The translations under genes were made by a program, and so were the position numbers. Shown here piece after piece: positions 34,744 to 43,634 of a stretch of 64,000 nucleotides of DNA. The notes beneath the pieces were generated by a model. That model ran no database searches and had not been told where the DNA came from. It was given only the letters and a program-made list of their open reading frames with translations. Positions within the stretch are counted from its first letter, which is position 1; every line of letters starts with the position of its first letter. Source of the DNA: an uncultured Kiritimatiellota bacterium (GTDB lineage: Bacteria > Verrucomicrobiota > Kiritimatiellia > RFP12 > UBA1067); the NCBI GenBank assembly GCA_934635385.1, contig CAKTZI010000004.1:60208-124207 (forward strand), read 5' to 3'.

Positions 34744-35045
34744 GCGACACCCCTCCGATGCGGCGTGGCGCGTTGACGCTTTTTGCGTTCGGGACGCTCG
34801 AAGAACGCCGCATCAAGTTCCGGCGGCGCGATGCCGACGATCCAGTCCGTCCGCCGCAGCGTACGGCAGACTTCCAGCAACGTCACCGTCGAGGCGTTTC
34901 GGCCGCTTTCCAAGTTTCGAAGGGCCGTCAGGGAAATGCCGCTGCGTGCCGCCGTCGTCTCAAGCGACAGGTTCGCCGCGAGCCGTGCAGCACGCACGCT
35001 CGCCCCCAATGTCGCCAACATCTCTCTCCGCGTTTGATAGAACAT
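34740..35045 (-). CDS. hipB: HipB-type antitoxin, XRE-family HTH regulator
   Basis: A 101-aa protein. The Cro/CI helix-turn-helix is at about residues 12-65 (LGASVRAARLAANLSLETTAARSGIS then LTALRNLESGRNASTVTLLEV). A basic tail (RPERKKRQRATPHRR) follows. It should neutralise HipA and repress its own operon. The start is set at 35045 (MFYQTRREML) because TATAAA lies 7 nt upstream, as for the other short-leader genes here. A longer frame would run through the operator region. Five TATAG-like repeats upstream are candidate binding sites. Confidence 0.82.
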   Translation of the reverse strand: MFYQTRREMLATLGASVRAARLAANLSLETTAARSGISLTALRNLESGRNASTVTLLEVCRTLRRTDWIVGIAPPELDAAFFERPERKKRQRATPHRRGVA

Positions 35046-35049
35046 AACA

Positions 35050-35140
35050 GTCTTTATAGAGACAAAAAACATCAGTATTATAGCACAACTGATCTTATAG
35101 AGGCAATCGTCATCTCTTATAGCAAGCCGTCTTTCATAGC
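35050..35140. promoter_or_regulatory. hipBA control region: five (C/T)TATAG-type repeats
   Basis: TTTATAGA, ATTATAGC, CTTATAGA, CTTATAGC and TTCATAGC occur in the same orientation at intervals of about 17-23 nt, immediately upstream of hipB. One overlaps the probable -10 box (TATAAA on the minus strand, 35058-35053). The array looks like a multi-site operator for autorepression by HipB; this is inference. Confidence 0.5.
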
Positions 35141-35150
35141 AAACGGACAT

Positions 35151-35206
35151 CACAAAAGTCAATCGACTTTCGTGAGCTTAATCACAGAACTCGATTGACT
35201 TTTGTG
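35151..35206. repeat. Perfect 16-bp inverted repeat at the hipBA-island boundary
   Basis: CACAAAAGTCAATCGA at 35151-35166 is perfectly inverted at 35191-35206 with a 24-nt spacer. It lies between the hipB upstream region and the 3' end of isomerase copy 2. It could terminate the leftward isomerase transcript or mark an insertion boundary. Confidence 0.7.
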
Positions 35207-35229
35207 CGAAAGAATCTGGACGCTGATTA

Positions 35230-36132
35230 TCAGACACGGCCCTTTGACTTCAGGAACGCGAACGAGGGGCGTACCGCGTCCAGCGAGTCCGCGTGGCGCT
35301 CGCACTCGACGACGTACCACGAAACGCCGTCTGCGTCCGTCGCCTTGAAGAGGCGATCCCAGTCGACGCCCTTGGCGCCTTCGCCCGGCTGGCCGAGAAT
35401 CGCGTCGAACTTCTTGGAGCCCGCGCCGTTTTCCTTCGCGTGGAGCGTCACGGAGCGATGCGGATACTTGACGTACTGTTCGCACGGGTCGACGCCCGCG
35501 CAGGTCGTCCAGCCGACGTCCTGCTCCATCTGCACGGCCTTGTCCGTGTGCGAGAAGAAGTAGTCCCAGAACGAGGTGCCGTCCGTCATCTTGACGTCAT
35601 GCTCCCACGTGTGGTTATGAAGCCCGACCTTGCACCCCATCGTCGCGCAGTCGACCGCCGCCTGGCTGTAGAAGTCGCACAGCCGCTTCGTGAAGTCGTC
35701 AATCTCCTTGCTGGGCTTGGCGGCCTTCGGATTGTTCCACGAGACCCCCGGAGGGAAGTTGCCGCCGCAAGGACAGCAGATGAAACTGTTGCCATAACCA
35801 AGATTAAACTCGCACGTCGCCTTGAACTTGTCGGGCGCGAAATCCCATCGTCCGACGTGTGTGCCGCACGCGACGAGGCCGTTGTCGTCCAGCATCTTCT
35901 TGAGGTCGGGTGCCTTGAAGCCGTAGTAGCCCGCGAACTCGACGCCCTCGTAGCCGATCGCCTTCACGTCGGCGAGGGCTTTCGGGAGACCGACCTTTGT
36001 GATGTAGTCGCGAATCGAGTAGAGCTGCAGCGCGACCCTGCCCGGACGCGCCGCACGGCAGCAGCCCGGCATCGCGGCCAGCGCCGCGCCCGCGCCCAGT
36101 CCGCCGAGAAACGTTCTTCTTGTCATGTTCAT
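35230..36132 (-). CDS. Tat-exported sugar phosphate isomerase/epimerase-like protein, copy 2
   Basis: A 300-aa protein, close to identical to the one at 24060-24968. It has the same Tat signal TRRTFLGGLGAGAALAAMPGC, barrel strands VALQLYSIRD and GYEGVEFAGYYGF, metal motif VGLHNHTWEHD, and end SFAFLKSKGRV against SFEFLKLKGRV. Differences are scattered conservative changes, so both copies look functional. It follows a Gfo/Idh/MocA gene by 40 nt, the same gene order as copy 1. The pair was duplicated as a unit. The start is 36132 (MNMTRR). Confidence 0.83.
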   Translation of the reverse strand: MNMTRRTFLGGLGAGAALAAMPGCCRAARPGRVALQLYSIRDYITKVGLPKALADVKAIGYEGVEFAGYYGFKAPDLKKMLDDNGLVACGTHVGRWDFAPDKFKATCEFNLGYGNSFICCPCGGNFPPGVSWNNPKAAKPSKEIDDFTKRLCDFYSQAAVDCATMGCKVGLHNHTWEHDVKMTDGTSFWDYFFSHTDKAVQMEQDVGWTTCAGVDPCEQYVKYPHRSVTLHAKENGAGSKKFDAILGQPGEGAKGVDWDRLFKATDADGVSWYVVECERHADSLDAVRPSFAFLKSKGRV

Positions 36133-36172
36133 CTGCGTGTTCTCCTTGTCGTGTCGTTGCGTGTGCGGCGGC

Positions 36173-37699
36173 TCAGATCTCGACGTCCCAGCCGTTGCGG
36201 CAGAAGTCGCGCTTGAGCGAGATGCCCTTCCCCGTGCCGTTGGCGAAGTCGTTCCTCTCGGGATCCCAGTCGAAGCCCGTGTCGTAGACATAGCTCATGT
36301 TGCAGAGTCCGCAGAGGATCGACGTGCGCCCGCCGACCTCGGCCGACGAGACCGTCGCCTCGCGCGAGTAGCAGCTGTCGATGAAGTCCGCCACGTGTCC
36401 GGCCTTCGCCTTGAAGACCTGGACTTTCGCCGTCGCGAGGCCGAACTTCTCGTTCGGCGTCCTGACCGCGTTCTTCAGCGCGTCGTCCTTCTTGATCGCC
36501 GTGTCGGTGCCATAGTCCTTACCGACGGACGCTGCGACGATCTTCTCCGGCCTGAACGAGGCGTCCTGCAGCGCCTTGCGGATCTCCTTCGTGGGCTTCA
36601 CGAGCCCCGTGCCCTGCCAGACGGCGATCTTGCCGCGGTTGACCGCGACAATGCCGTCGTCGCAGTAGAAGACCGTGCCCCAGACGCCGAACGGGCCGTG
36701 GTAGAGTTCGATGTCAGACCCGTCCGCCTTCGACCTGAAGAGCATTTTCATGCCGAACTGGCGGCGTCCGCCGTGGAAGAGGTTCGTCGAATGCGGCTTG
36801 TCGGAGCGGACGATCCGATAGGGTCCCGAATCGTCCATGTCCATGCCCCACTGGGCGATGTCGAGATGATGCGCACCCCAGTCGCCATTGTAGCCCGTGC
36901 CGAACTCGTCGCCGAAGCGCCAGAACATCGGGAAGAACTTGTGGACGCCGCGCGGCGCGAGCTGGTCGGAGTACGGCCGCCGCTTCGCCGGTCCGAGCCA
37001 CATGTCCCAGTCGACGTCCGGATTCGGCGCGCCCTCCGCCGCCGCGTTCTCCGGCCTGTCGAAGAAGCGCACCGGATGCGACGGCCCGCCGAGCTTCGCG
37101 CCGCCATAGCCGTAGTTCGCGTCCACGTAGCGGACATTGCCAAGGAAGCCGTTGCGGACGATCATGACGGCCGTCCAGAAGAGGTCCCAGCTGCGCTGCC
37201 AGGCGTTGGTCTGGAAGACGCGCCCGTACTTGCGCTGCGCCGCCATCACCTTCTTCGCCTCGTCGATCGAGAACGCCAGCGGCTTCTCGCAGAAGACGTC
37301 CTTGCCGCGCTTCATCGCCTCGACGGCGATGTAGGCGTGCCAGTGGTCGGGCGTCGAGATGCCGACGATGTCGACCGTCGGGTCGTCGAGGATCTCGCGG
37401 AAGTCGGCGACGGCGCGGCAGCTGCCGTTCCCGTACCGCTCGTCCACGCGCCGCTTGGCGTCCGCGAGCCGCACCCGGTCGACGTCGCACACGGCGACGA
37501 CGGTGACGCGCTTGCTGCCGAGGAACGACCCCAGGTTGCCGCGCCCCTGGATGCCGACGCCGATCATGGCGACGTTGAGCTTCTCGCCCGGCCTGAGCGC
37601 GCGGCGTCCGACCTTCTCCGTGGCGTGTCCGGCCAGCGCCGCCGCAGCGGCGGAGCCGAACAGGAAACTGCGGCGGTTGATCTCAATTGTCGTTTTCAT
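36173..37699 (-). CDS. Tat-exported Gfo/Idh/MocA oxidoreductase, copy 2 (no lipobox Cys)
   Basis: A 508-aa paralogue of 24986-26518 with the same Rossmann, EKP (DVFCEKPLAFSIDEAKKV) and GAHHLDIAQWGMDMDDSG motifs. The stretch encoding DIELYHGPFGVWGTVFYCDD onward is almost identical at DNA level too. The Tat signal is NRRSFLFGSAAAAALAGH: the lipobox Cys of copy 1 is His here. This copy should therefore be a soluble periplasmic protein while copy 1 is membrane-anchored, if the lipobox reading is right. It precedes isomerase copy 2 and follows the DUF4832-like gene. Confidence 0.87.
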   Translation of the reverse strand: MKTTIEINRRSFLFGSAAAAALAGHATEKVGRRALRPGEKLNVAMIGVGIQGRGNLGSFLGSKRVTVVAVCDVDRVRLADAKRRVDERYGNGSCRAVADFREILDDPTVDIVGISTPDHWHAYIAVEAMKRGKDVFCEKPLAFSIDEAKKVMAAQRKYGRVFQTNAWQRSWDLFWTAVMIVRNGFLGNVRYVDANYGYGGAKLGGPSHPVRFFDRPENAAAEGAPNPDVDWDMWLGPAKRRPYSDQLAPRGVHKFFPMFWRFGDEFGTGYNGDWGAHHLDIAQWGMDMDDSGPYRIVRSDKPHSTNLFHGGRRQFGMKMLFRSKADGSDIELYHGPFGVWGTVFYCDDGIVAVNRGKIAVWQGTGLVKPTKEIRKALQDASFRPEKIVAASVGKDYGTDTAIKKDDALKNAVRTPNEKFGLATAKVQVFKAKAGHVADFIDSCYSREATVSSAEVGGRTSILCGLCNMSYVYDTGFDWDPERNDFANGTGKGISLKRDFCRNGWDVEI

Positions 37700-37774
37700 T
37701 TTCTTCCTTTTGTCTTTGGGTGTGATCGATAAGCGGATGGAGGACGAACGGCGCGACGGCCGCGTCGCAGACAG

Positions 37775-39196
37775 TCACTTGCGCCAGAACACGACCAGTT
37801 CGCCGAAGCGGTTCAGGTCCTGCGCGGCAAGGCGAAAGTCCGGGAGGGCCGCAGGAATGTGGGCTACGGCCAGCGAGACGGTTGCGAAGCCCTTGAACGC
37901 GCGGACGTCCAGCGTCTCGTCCATGCGAAAGACGCCGGGCAGCAGCGTACGGACGTCCGTTTCGGAGGGAATCGCACCGAGCAGCTTTCCGTCCGAATCA
38001 CGGAATCGCCACTCAAGGCGATAGGGCAGGAGAATCGGCGCTGTGCCCTTGTTCTTCCCGTCAAGGCGCAGCCGCAAAGTCTCGCCGTCGAGGACGCTTT
38101 CCGCCGTGCGCGGCACGAGCCGCGCGCCGGCGTACAGGTCGATCTTGCGGAACGCGGCATAGGCGGCGGGGTTCACCTTCTTCACGTTCTTCGGGGTGAT
38201 CGGACAGGTGTTCACCAGACTGGCGTGCTGGGCCAGAATCCAGTCCACCGCCTCGGGGATCGTGGACTGCTTGCCGCGGTACCACTCGTTCTTCTCGTGC
38301 AGGTGAAACCAGGATTCGCCGCCGATGAACTCCAAAAAGACGAGCTGCGACTTCCAGATCTCGCCGAACCGCGGCACGTCCTTGTATGGCGGCGTCCCGA
38401 CCCAGCGCCCGTAGTGCCACGTCGAGCCGACGGAGTCAAGCCGCACGCCGACGCGCGGGAACGTCCCCTTGGAAACGGCATAGGCGAATGTCCCCTTGTT
38501 TTCGCCGGACAAGAACAGGAGCGGCGTCTTCGTGAAATTGTCCAGATACATGTCGGCAATCGCACGACGGCAGGCGGCATCGAACTTGTAGGGGTACTCC
38601 ATCGGGAAGCAGTGCCACTCGGCGAAATTGCCATACGAGCCGATGTCGATCGCGCCAATCACGGGGTGTCCGTCATACCGCTTCGCCAGCGCCGCGATGA
38701 AGCGGCCGTGGCACTGGAGGAAGACCGGGTCGTCAAAGTAGGGCGCCTCGCGCTCGGTCGTCTCCTTGCCGCCATTCGTCCAGTCGCGGTACTTGTTGCC
38801 CTTCTGCCAGACGTGCTTCTTCGCGCCGGGCTTCGCGAAGAACCAGTCCGGCGACTCGCGCCGCCTGTTGCTGCAGGCGTTCACGCACATGATCCGAAAG
38901 TAATACGGCACGCCGTTCGTGCGGGCGTATTCGATCCGGGCGTCGAGGCGCGCCCAGTCGTACCGACCTTCCTCCGGCTCCAGGTCGCGCCACTCCCAGC
39001 GGTCGTAGACCGCGCCAATGTTGACGATTCCGTCAAAGGCCGAAACAGGCTCGTAGGCGGCGCTCCATCCCTGTCCGGGATTGCGAAACACGGCTTCGTT
39101 CTCCCGGTAGGCGTAGGACTGGCGAATTGGCTTCTCGGCACAGCCCGCCCACGCGAACAGGCACAGGACGCATCCAAACGACTTCGGCATCTTCAT
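37775..39196 (-). CDS. DUF4832/DUF4874-like lipoprotein with TIM-barrel fold
   Basis: A 473-aa predicted outer or periplasmic lipoprotein; signal MKMPKSFGCVLCLFAWAGC ends in a lipobox. FRNPGQGWSAAYEP is typical of DUF4874/DUF4832 proteins. WEWRDLEPEEGRYDWARLD and VNIGAVYDRWEW resemble glycosidase barrel strands. IGAIDIGSYGNFAEW and VFLEFIGGESWF may hold catalytic carboxylates. The C-terminal part is a beta-sandwich. The family is GH-A-like in structure but unproven biochemically. A strong ribosome binding site (GGAGG) supports the start at 39196. The neighbouring genes (surface protein and Gfo oxidoreductase) place it in the glycan island. Confidence 0.65.
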   Translation of the reverse strand: MKMPKSFGCVLCLFAWAGCAEKPIRQSYAYRENEAVFRNPGQGWSAAYEPVSAFDGIVNIGAVYDRWEWRDLEPEEGRYDWARLDARIEYARTNGVPYYFRIMCVNACSNRRRESPDWFFAKPGAKKHVWQKGNKYRDWTNGGKETTEREAPYFDDPVFLQCHGRFIAALAKRYDGHPVIGAIDIGSYGNFAEWHCFPMEYPYKFDAACRRAIADMYLDNFTKTPLLFLSGENKGTFAYAVSKGTFPRVGVRLDSVGSTWHYGRWVGTPPYKDVPRFGEIWKSQLVFLEFIGGESWFHLHEKNEWYRGKQSTIPEAVDWILAQHASLVNTCPITPKNVKKVNPAAYAAFRKIDLYAGARLVPRTAESVLDGETLRLRLDGKNKGTAPILLPYRLEWRFRDSDGKLLGAIPSETDVRTLLPGVFRMDETLDVRAFKGFATVSLAVAHIPAALPDFRLAAQDLNRFGELVVFWRK

Positions 39197-39212
39197 CTGA
39201 CAGCCTCCGGCT

Positions 39213-41485
39213 TCACTTGACAATCAGGCAGAGGCCCGTCCGACCGAACCGAAACGTGCCGTTCTTCCAGCGGATCCGCTGATCTATCTCCTCGCCGTCC
39301 ACCACGAGCTGCCAGCGGGAGAAGTCAAGGTCGCCCACGACAGCCGTCCAGCCAAAGGACGGGCGGCACGCCTTGATGTCCGTCCCGTCGGGGAGATTGT
39401 TCAGGTAGAGGACGCCCGTTTCCGCGAGGCGCGCCCCACGCACCTCTCCGCCGCCTTGGACGGCATCCAGCGTCAGCGCCTCGACGACCTGTCCGCCCGC
39501 CACGTTCGTGAAGTCCAGCACCGCCCCCTTGTCGACCTCGATCTTCATGGACGACGGCAGTCCCGTCGCGCCCGGCGCCGCGAACGCGGGGTTGGCGGAC
39601 TTGTCCGCAATCGTGAAGGTCATGGGAACGGCGGCATTCGCACCGACCGCCACGTTGCCGCTTCCTCCGGCCCAGACGCCGGCCCAGTTGCCGAGCGTGT
39701 AGTCCGTCCGCGCGTCAAGCGCCTCCCACGTCTCGCCGTCGTCCGCGCTGCCGAAGAGCGTCCAGGACGACGGATAGCCGTTGTCATAGGTTCCCGCCCA
39801 GTTGTAGCCGACAATGCCCGGCGACGATTCCGGCAGACGCACGTAGAACGCGACCGTGCCCGCCTCAGACAGCGTCGGCGAGGAGATGCCCATCATCTGG
39901 TTTCCCTTGTCGTCAAACAAGGCGGCAACCGTCCAGTACCAGGGCGAATACGTGTAGCCGGCCGGCACGGTCGCGTACCCGGCGGGCAGATCCGCGAGGG
40001 CCGTTCCCGGCGCCTTCGCCGCGATGCCCACGCCCACGCGCTGGCCGTCCTTGTCGAGGAACGCGAACTCGCCAATCCCCCACGCGGAAGACTTCGAACC
40101 CTTGTGCGCCGTCTCCTCGAACTTGTAGAGCGGCGCCGAATAGCCCATGCCCGAAAAGAGAAGCGTCCCTTCGGAGACATGCACGTCGTCCGCCAGGCCC
40201 GCCGGGTTCTCCAGCGTCAGGGCGCCCGCACCCGTCTTCTCGAACCGCGTACCGCGGACGCTGCCGGCGGAACGGACATTGGTGTCGGCGGAAACCGCGA
40301 CCGTGAGCCGTCCGCCGTCTTCCGTCACGAGATTCCCGACAACGGACGAGTCGCCCGACACGGTCGCCGTCACGCCGACGATGCGGAGAGTGGCGCCATC
40401 CGCGACGGACAGCGACGCGGCATCCAACGCAGCCTCGACCCTCAGTTCGCCGTCCGAAACGGTCAAGGCCCCGACCGTCGTCGCCGCCGCCACGCGCGTC
40501 ACGCCCGAACCAACCTTCTCCACGACGACCGGGGACTTGAACGTCCCCGACAGGGATGTCTCCTGTTCCGAATCGCCAACCAGCAGTTTAGAACCCTCGC
40601 CGCCCGTGAGATAGCATGTCTTATCCATCGTGAGACCGGCGACCTTCACGTCGCCCTTGACCTTGACCTGGTGGAACCAGCCGGCGACGTGCACGGCCGC
40701 CCCGCCCCAAGTGACGGCCTCGTTCAGGAGCGTGTACTGTCCCGCATCCGTTTGAGTCCAGATCCCCTGCAGTTCGACCTTGGCGAAACCGCTGAACGCA
40801 AGCGAGCCGCCGTCGGCAACCAGAAAGCGCGGCGCATAATGCGTGTACAGGCTCACGGAACTGGTGGCATCCCCCTGGCTTTCAACCCGAATCCGTCCCT
40901 CAAAGAACGGAAGCCCCCAATACTGCGCCTCGCCGCCGAAGCAGGCCGAATCGTCCGCCGTGACGAGCGCCGTTCCCGTCGCGTGACGGTTCGCGATCGT
41001 TCCGCCGGACGTCCGCCCTTTGCCCAACGACAGGACTGGGATGCGCCCTTCCTCATTCGTCGCGGCATTCGCCGAAACTTCCAGCGTCAGATAGGCAACG
41101 CTAAAGTTTTGCCCCCCCCCCCCCCTACGGAAGGGCCGACCAGACAGCCCGTGCCGCCGTTCGAGCCAACCGTGATTTTCGTCGTCTTCGCCGTGCCGAA
41201 GCACGACGAAGCGTCCAGCACCGCAATCTCGGCTTCGTCGCCCGCATCGGGTCCCAGCGCGACCGTCGCCGCCCCGACCGTCGCCCCGCCGCTCACCGTG
41301 AGGCGGCCATGAACCGTGATCGTGTCAAACGTCTTCGATTCCGCCAACTCGACCGTCTCACCCCGCGCGACGACCAGATCCTCCGCCGAGGCACGCAACC
41401 CCAACGAGCCAAGTCCCACGAGCAGACAGCCGACAAAAAGGCTTCTGCCAAAGTTGTCTTTCACACGGATTCCTCTCTTGTTCAT
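39213..41485 (-). CDS. Surface protein with autotransporter-type repeats, frameshifted at a G14 tract (OFF state)
   Basis: Two frames make one gene. The first (41485-41087) starts MNKRGIRVKDNFGRSLFVGCLLVGLG, a signal peptide ending in ...LRASA. It proceeds through VELAESKTFDTITVHGRLTVSGGATVGAATV and ends prematurely 21 nt after a run of 14 G. The second frame resumes right after the run (QNFSVAYLTLEVSANAAT). It carries beta repeats (RFEKTGAGALTLENPAG), a discoidin-like module (EFAFLDKDGQRVG, SSWTLFGSADDGETW) and the shared tail FSRWQLVVDG...GRTGLCLIVK. The full protein would be about 755 aa. Loss of 2 G or gain of 1 G restores the frame. Either phase variation or an assembly error explains this; the tract location favours the former. 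Confidence 0.78.
41112..41125. repeat. Poly(G:C) tract, 14 nt, inside a surface-protein gene
   Basis: Fourteen C on the plus strand (G on the gene strand), about 120 codons into the gene. 12 or 15 would give an open frame. Confidence 0.9.
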
Positions 41486-41513
41486 TTGTTGCCAACCTTT
41501 CGTGTTGTGTTTT

Positions 41514-43400
41514 TCACTTCTGGTTTACGGTAGCCGAACCGTCGTTCGGCACAAAGTCAAACCGCCAGTTCAGGCGGCCGCGCGGCGCGGCGTCGCCGTG
41601 AACGTAGAAGTCCATCGGATCGTCCGCCTGACGGTTGTCCGACCACTTGAACTCCAGGCTGAACGCCTTCGCCGCGTCCACGCCGAGCGCCGATGCCAGG
41701 ACGGCGTAGACGAACCGATTGCCCCGGCTGTCGAATGCGGATGACTGGGGCGTGAACCGGTGCGTGTAGCCCATCGCGTCCGGCTTGCGCGACGCAACGC
41801 GGACGAACAGGTTCATGCTCTTCCCGTCCACAAGGCGGACGGGCTGGGCCGTCTCGGCGAGGAAGCGGATGACGCCATCCGCGCCGACGGCGATGCGCAG
41901 CGCGGCGAACTCGTTGACGACCGTGTCGTTCACGTAGGTGCCGCAGGCATCGTAGCCCGGATGGTTGCGCGGCTGTGCATCGCCCGTGATCTCCTCGTAG
42001 ACGGGCGAAACGGCATCCCAGCGCGCATCGTCCGCGCCGCGCGCATCGGCGCAACCCCGCGCCCGCGCCGGAGGCGGCAGTCCCTTGAAGCGCCGCACGA
42101 AGTTCATCAGCTGGAAGTAGTAGGCGTCCTTGTAGCCGCCCTTCATCGGCTCGATGTCGCGCGAGAACTCCTCGTTGTACTCGTCCTGGAGGTTGATCCA
42201 ATGCCGCAGGTTGTAGAGCGTGTTCGTCTTCTTCGTCAGGAACGGCACAAGCCATTCGTTCCACTGGCAGACGAAGGCGAGCGGCACGTCGTCGCGCCGC
42301 GAGTCCAGCGCCCAGTCGATCTGGCCCTGGAAGAAGAAGCCGTAATGCGTCGCGTTCGGACGGGTGTCGCGGCGACCGTCGTGCCAGCTGCGCCCCTGGA
42401 TCGGCGCGCCCCAATGGCCTTCGCCGCTGCCGGCCGTCGCGCCGGGCGTCCACCCGGAATCCTTCGGCGCGTCCAGCGCGATGTGCGGCGACCCGACCGT
42501 GAGAGCCAGCATTTCCGGCCGCCCCGATGCGTCGCGGGCGACATTCGGCGCCGGCATCCCCGCCCAGTACCACGTGTCCGGCTCGTCCGGGCAGCACCAC
42601 GTCGGACGTCGCCACGTGAAGAAGTCGAGAATCTCCTGACGGTACGGACGGTCGGGATGGGCGATGAGGACGGGCTTCCCGTTCCACTTGAAGTAGAGGT
42701 CGGAATAGCGCCTCTTCGCGTAGTAGTTGTCCCAGACGTCCAGCACATTCGACGTGCCGCAGCCACGGCGCGCCGGCGCCATGTAGTAGCAGAACTTCGG
42801 GGCGCGGAAGCCCCGGTCGTGGAGTTCCTGCAGAATGGGGAAGAGCCGTTCCGTCGCATCCCGGTAATGGTAGCCGTTCGTCGTGTCAAAGTAGAGGACG
42901 TCGATGCCCGCGTCGATGAACATCTGCACGTGCCGCCGCAGGACCCACGGGTCCGTCGACTGGTAGTAGCCGAACAGGGGCTCGCCCCAGTGGAGGAGCG
43001 GCGCGTGTGCGGGATCCGGCCACAGCGGCGAATCCGGCTTGTCCATCACGTCCAGGTCTTCCCGCTCCATCTTCGAGATGTCGTAGGGTCCCTGCGTGCC
43101 GTGCTGGCCGTGCCAGAGGTAGTAGAAGAGGCCGACCTGCCGTCCGCGTTCGGGCCCGGCCTCCTCGAACGAGACGAGTTCGCGCCCTAGATGGTCGCGC
43201 CCGCACAGGTTGGCGAGGTTGGCCCTCTCAACGGCGCTTCCGTGGGAGAGGACGGCGCTCCCGTGGGAGAGCCCGGCGAGGGCAAACTGGGCAACCGCCA
43301 CGGCGCAGGCCTTCCCGGGCGCGGCACTTCTTCTTGACGGTACGTTCGAAGGTACGTTCTTTCGGCTTTCGTTCATTCGGTCGTTTCGCTTCTTTCGCAT
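41514..43400 (-). CDS. GH99-like secreted glycoside hydrolase
   Basis: A 628-aa predicted exported protein. VGLFYYLWHGQHGTQGPYDIS and LHWGEPLFGYYQSTDPWVLRRH open a barrel. IDVLYFDTTNGYHY and the NEW motif FVCQWNEWLVP resemble GH99/WbsX-type enzymes, which act on alpha-mannosidic or related linkages. A C-terminal jelly-roll domain (EFKWSDNRQADDPMDFYVHG) may bind carbohydrate. The N-terminus is odd: basic and Ser/Pro-rich, with two small tandem duplications at DNA level (a 21-nt unit at about 43231-43272, reading LSHGSAV twice). This leaves the signal peptide poorly defined; starts at 43400 and 43376 are possible. It is first in its gene run and divergent from the zeta-like gene. Confidence 0.7.
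   Translation of the reverse strand: MRKKRNDRMNESRKNVPSNVPSRRSAAPGKACAVAVAQFALAGLSHGSAVLSHGSAVERANLANLCGRDHLGRELVSFEEAGPERGRQVGLFYYLWHGQHGTQGPYDISKMEREDLDVMDKPDSPLWPDPAHAPLLHWGEPLFGYYQSTDPWVLRRHVQMFIDAGIDVLYFDTTNGYHYRDATERLFPILQELHDRGFRAPKFCYYMAPARRGCGTSNVLDVWDNYYAKRRYSDLYFKWNGKPVLIAHPDRPYRQEILDFFTWRRPTWCCPDEPDTWYWAGMPAPNVARDASGRPEMLALTVGSPHIALDAPKDSGWTPGATAGSGEGHWGAPIQGRSWHDGRRDTRPNATHYGFFFQGQIDWALDSRRDDVPLAFVCQWNEWLVPFLTKKTNTLYNLRHWINLQDEYNEEFSRDIEPMKGGYKDAYYFQLMNFVRRFKGLPPPARARGCADARGADDARWDAVSPVYEEITGDAQPRNHPGYDACGTYVNDTVVNEFAALRIAVGADGVIRFLAETAQPVRLVDGKSMNLFVRVASRKPDAMGYTHRFTPQSSAFDSRGNRFVYAVLASALGVDAAKAFSLEFKWSDNRQADDPMDFYVHGDAAPRGRLNWRFDFVPNDGSATVNQK
43231..43272. repeat. Tandem 21-nt duplication in the signal region of the GH99-like gene
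   Basis: ACGGCGCTYCCGTGGGAGAG-type units occur twice head to tail. Each adds seven residues (LSHGSAV), so the frame is kept. Confidence 0.7.
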
Positions 43401-43620
43401 TGTGTGCGCGTATTAAAGCATAAAATCCCCAAGTCCGTCAACCAAAACAAGGACTTATTGCGCACTAGTTTTATGATATTTTACGACAACGCCTCTCGAC
43501 ACCTCCCTCAAACCCCCTCTCAAATCTGTCCTTGAGAATTTTCCGCTGTGAATTCTCATTTTACGGTATCGTGCGAAAACAGGCGTGCGCGCTCGTTCAC
43601 CAGTGCCTAAGACTTTGTGA

Positions 43621-43626
43621 TATAAT
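43621..43626 (+). promoter_or_regulatory. -10 box 8 nt before the zeta-like gene
   Basis: TATAAT lies at 43621-43626 and the ATG at 43635, with no ribosome binding site between. The 43401-43620 gap holds no gene. It also carries TTTAAT (minus strand, 43417-43412), 11 nt before the GH99-like start. Confidence 0.6.
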
Positions 43627-43634
43627 ACCACACA

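Noticed and set aside
36133..36291. Extended N-terminus of isomerase copy 2
   Set aside because: The extra codons are the out-of-frame end of the Gfo/Idh/MocA gene; the Tat signal begins at 36132.
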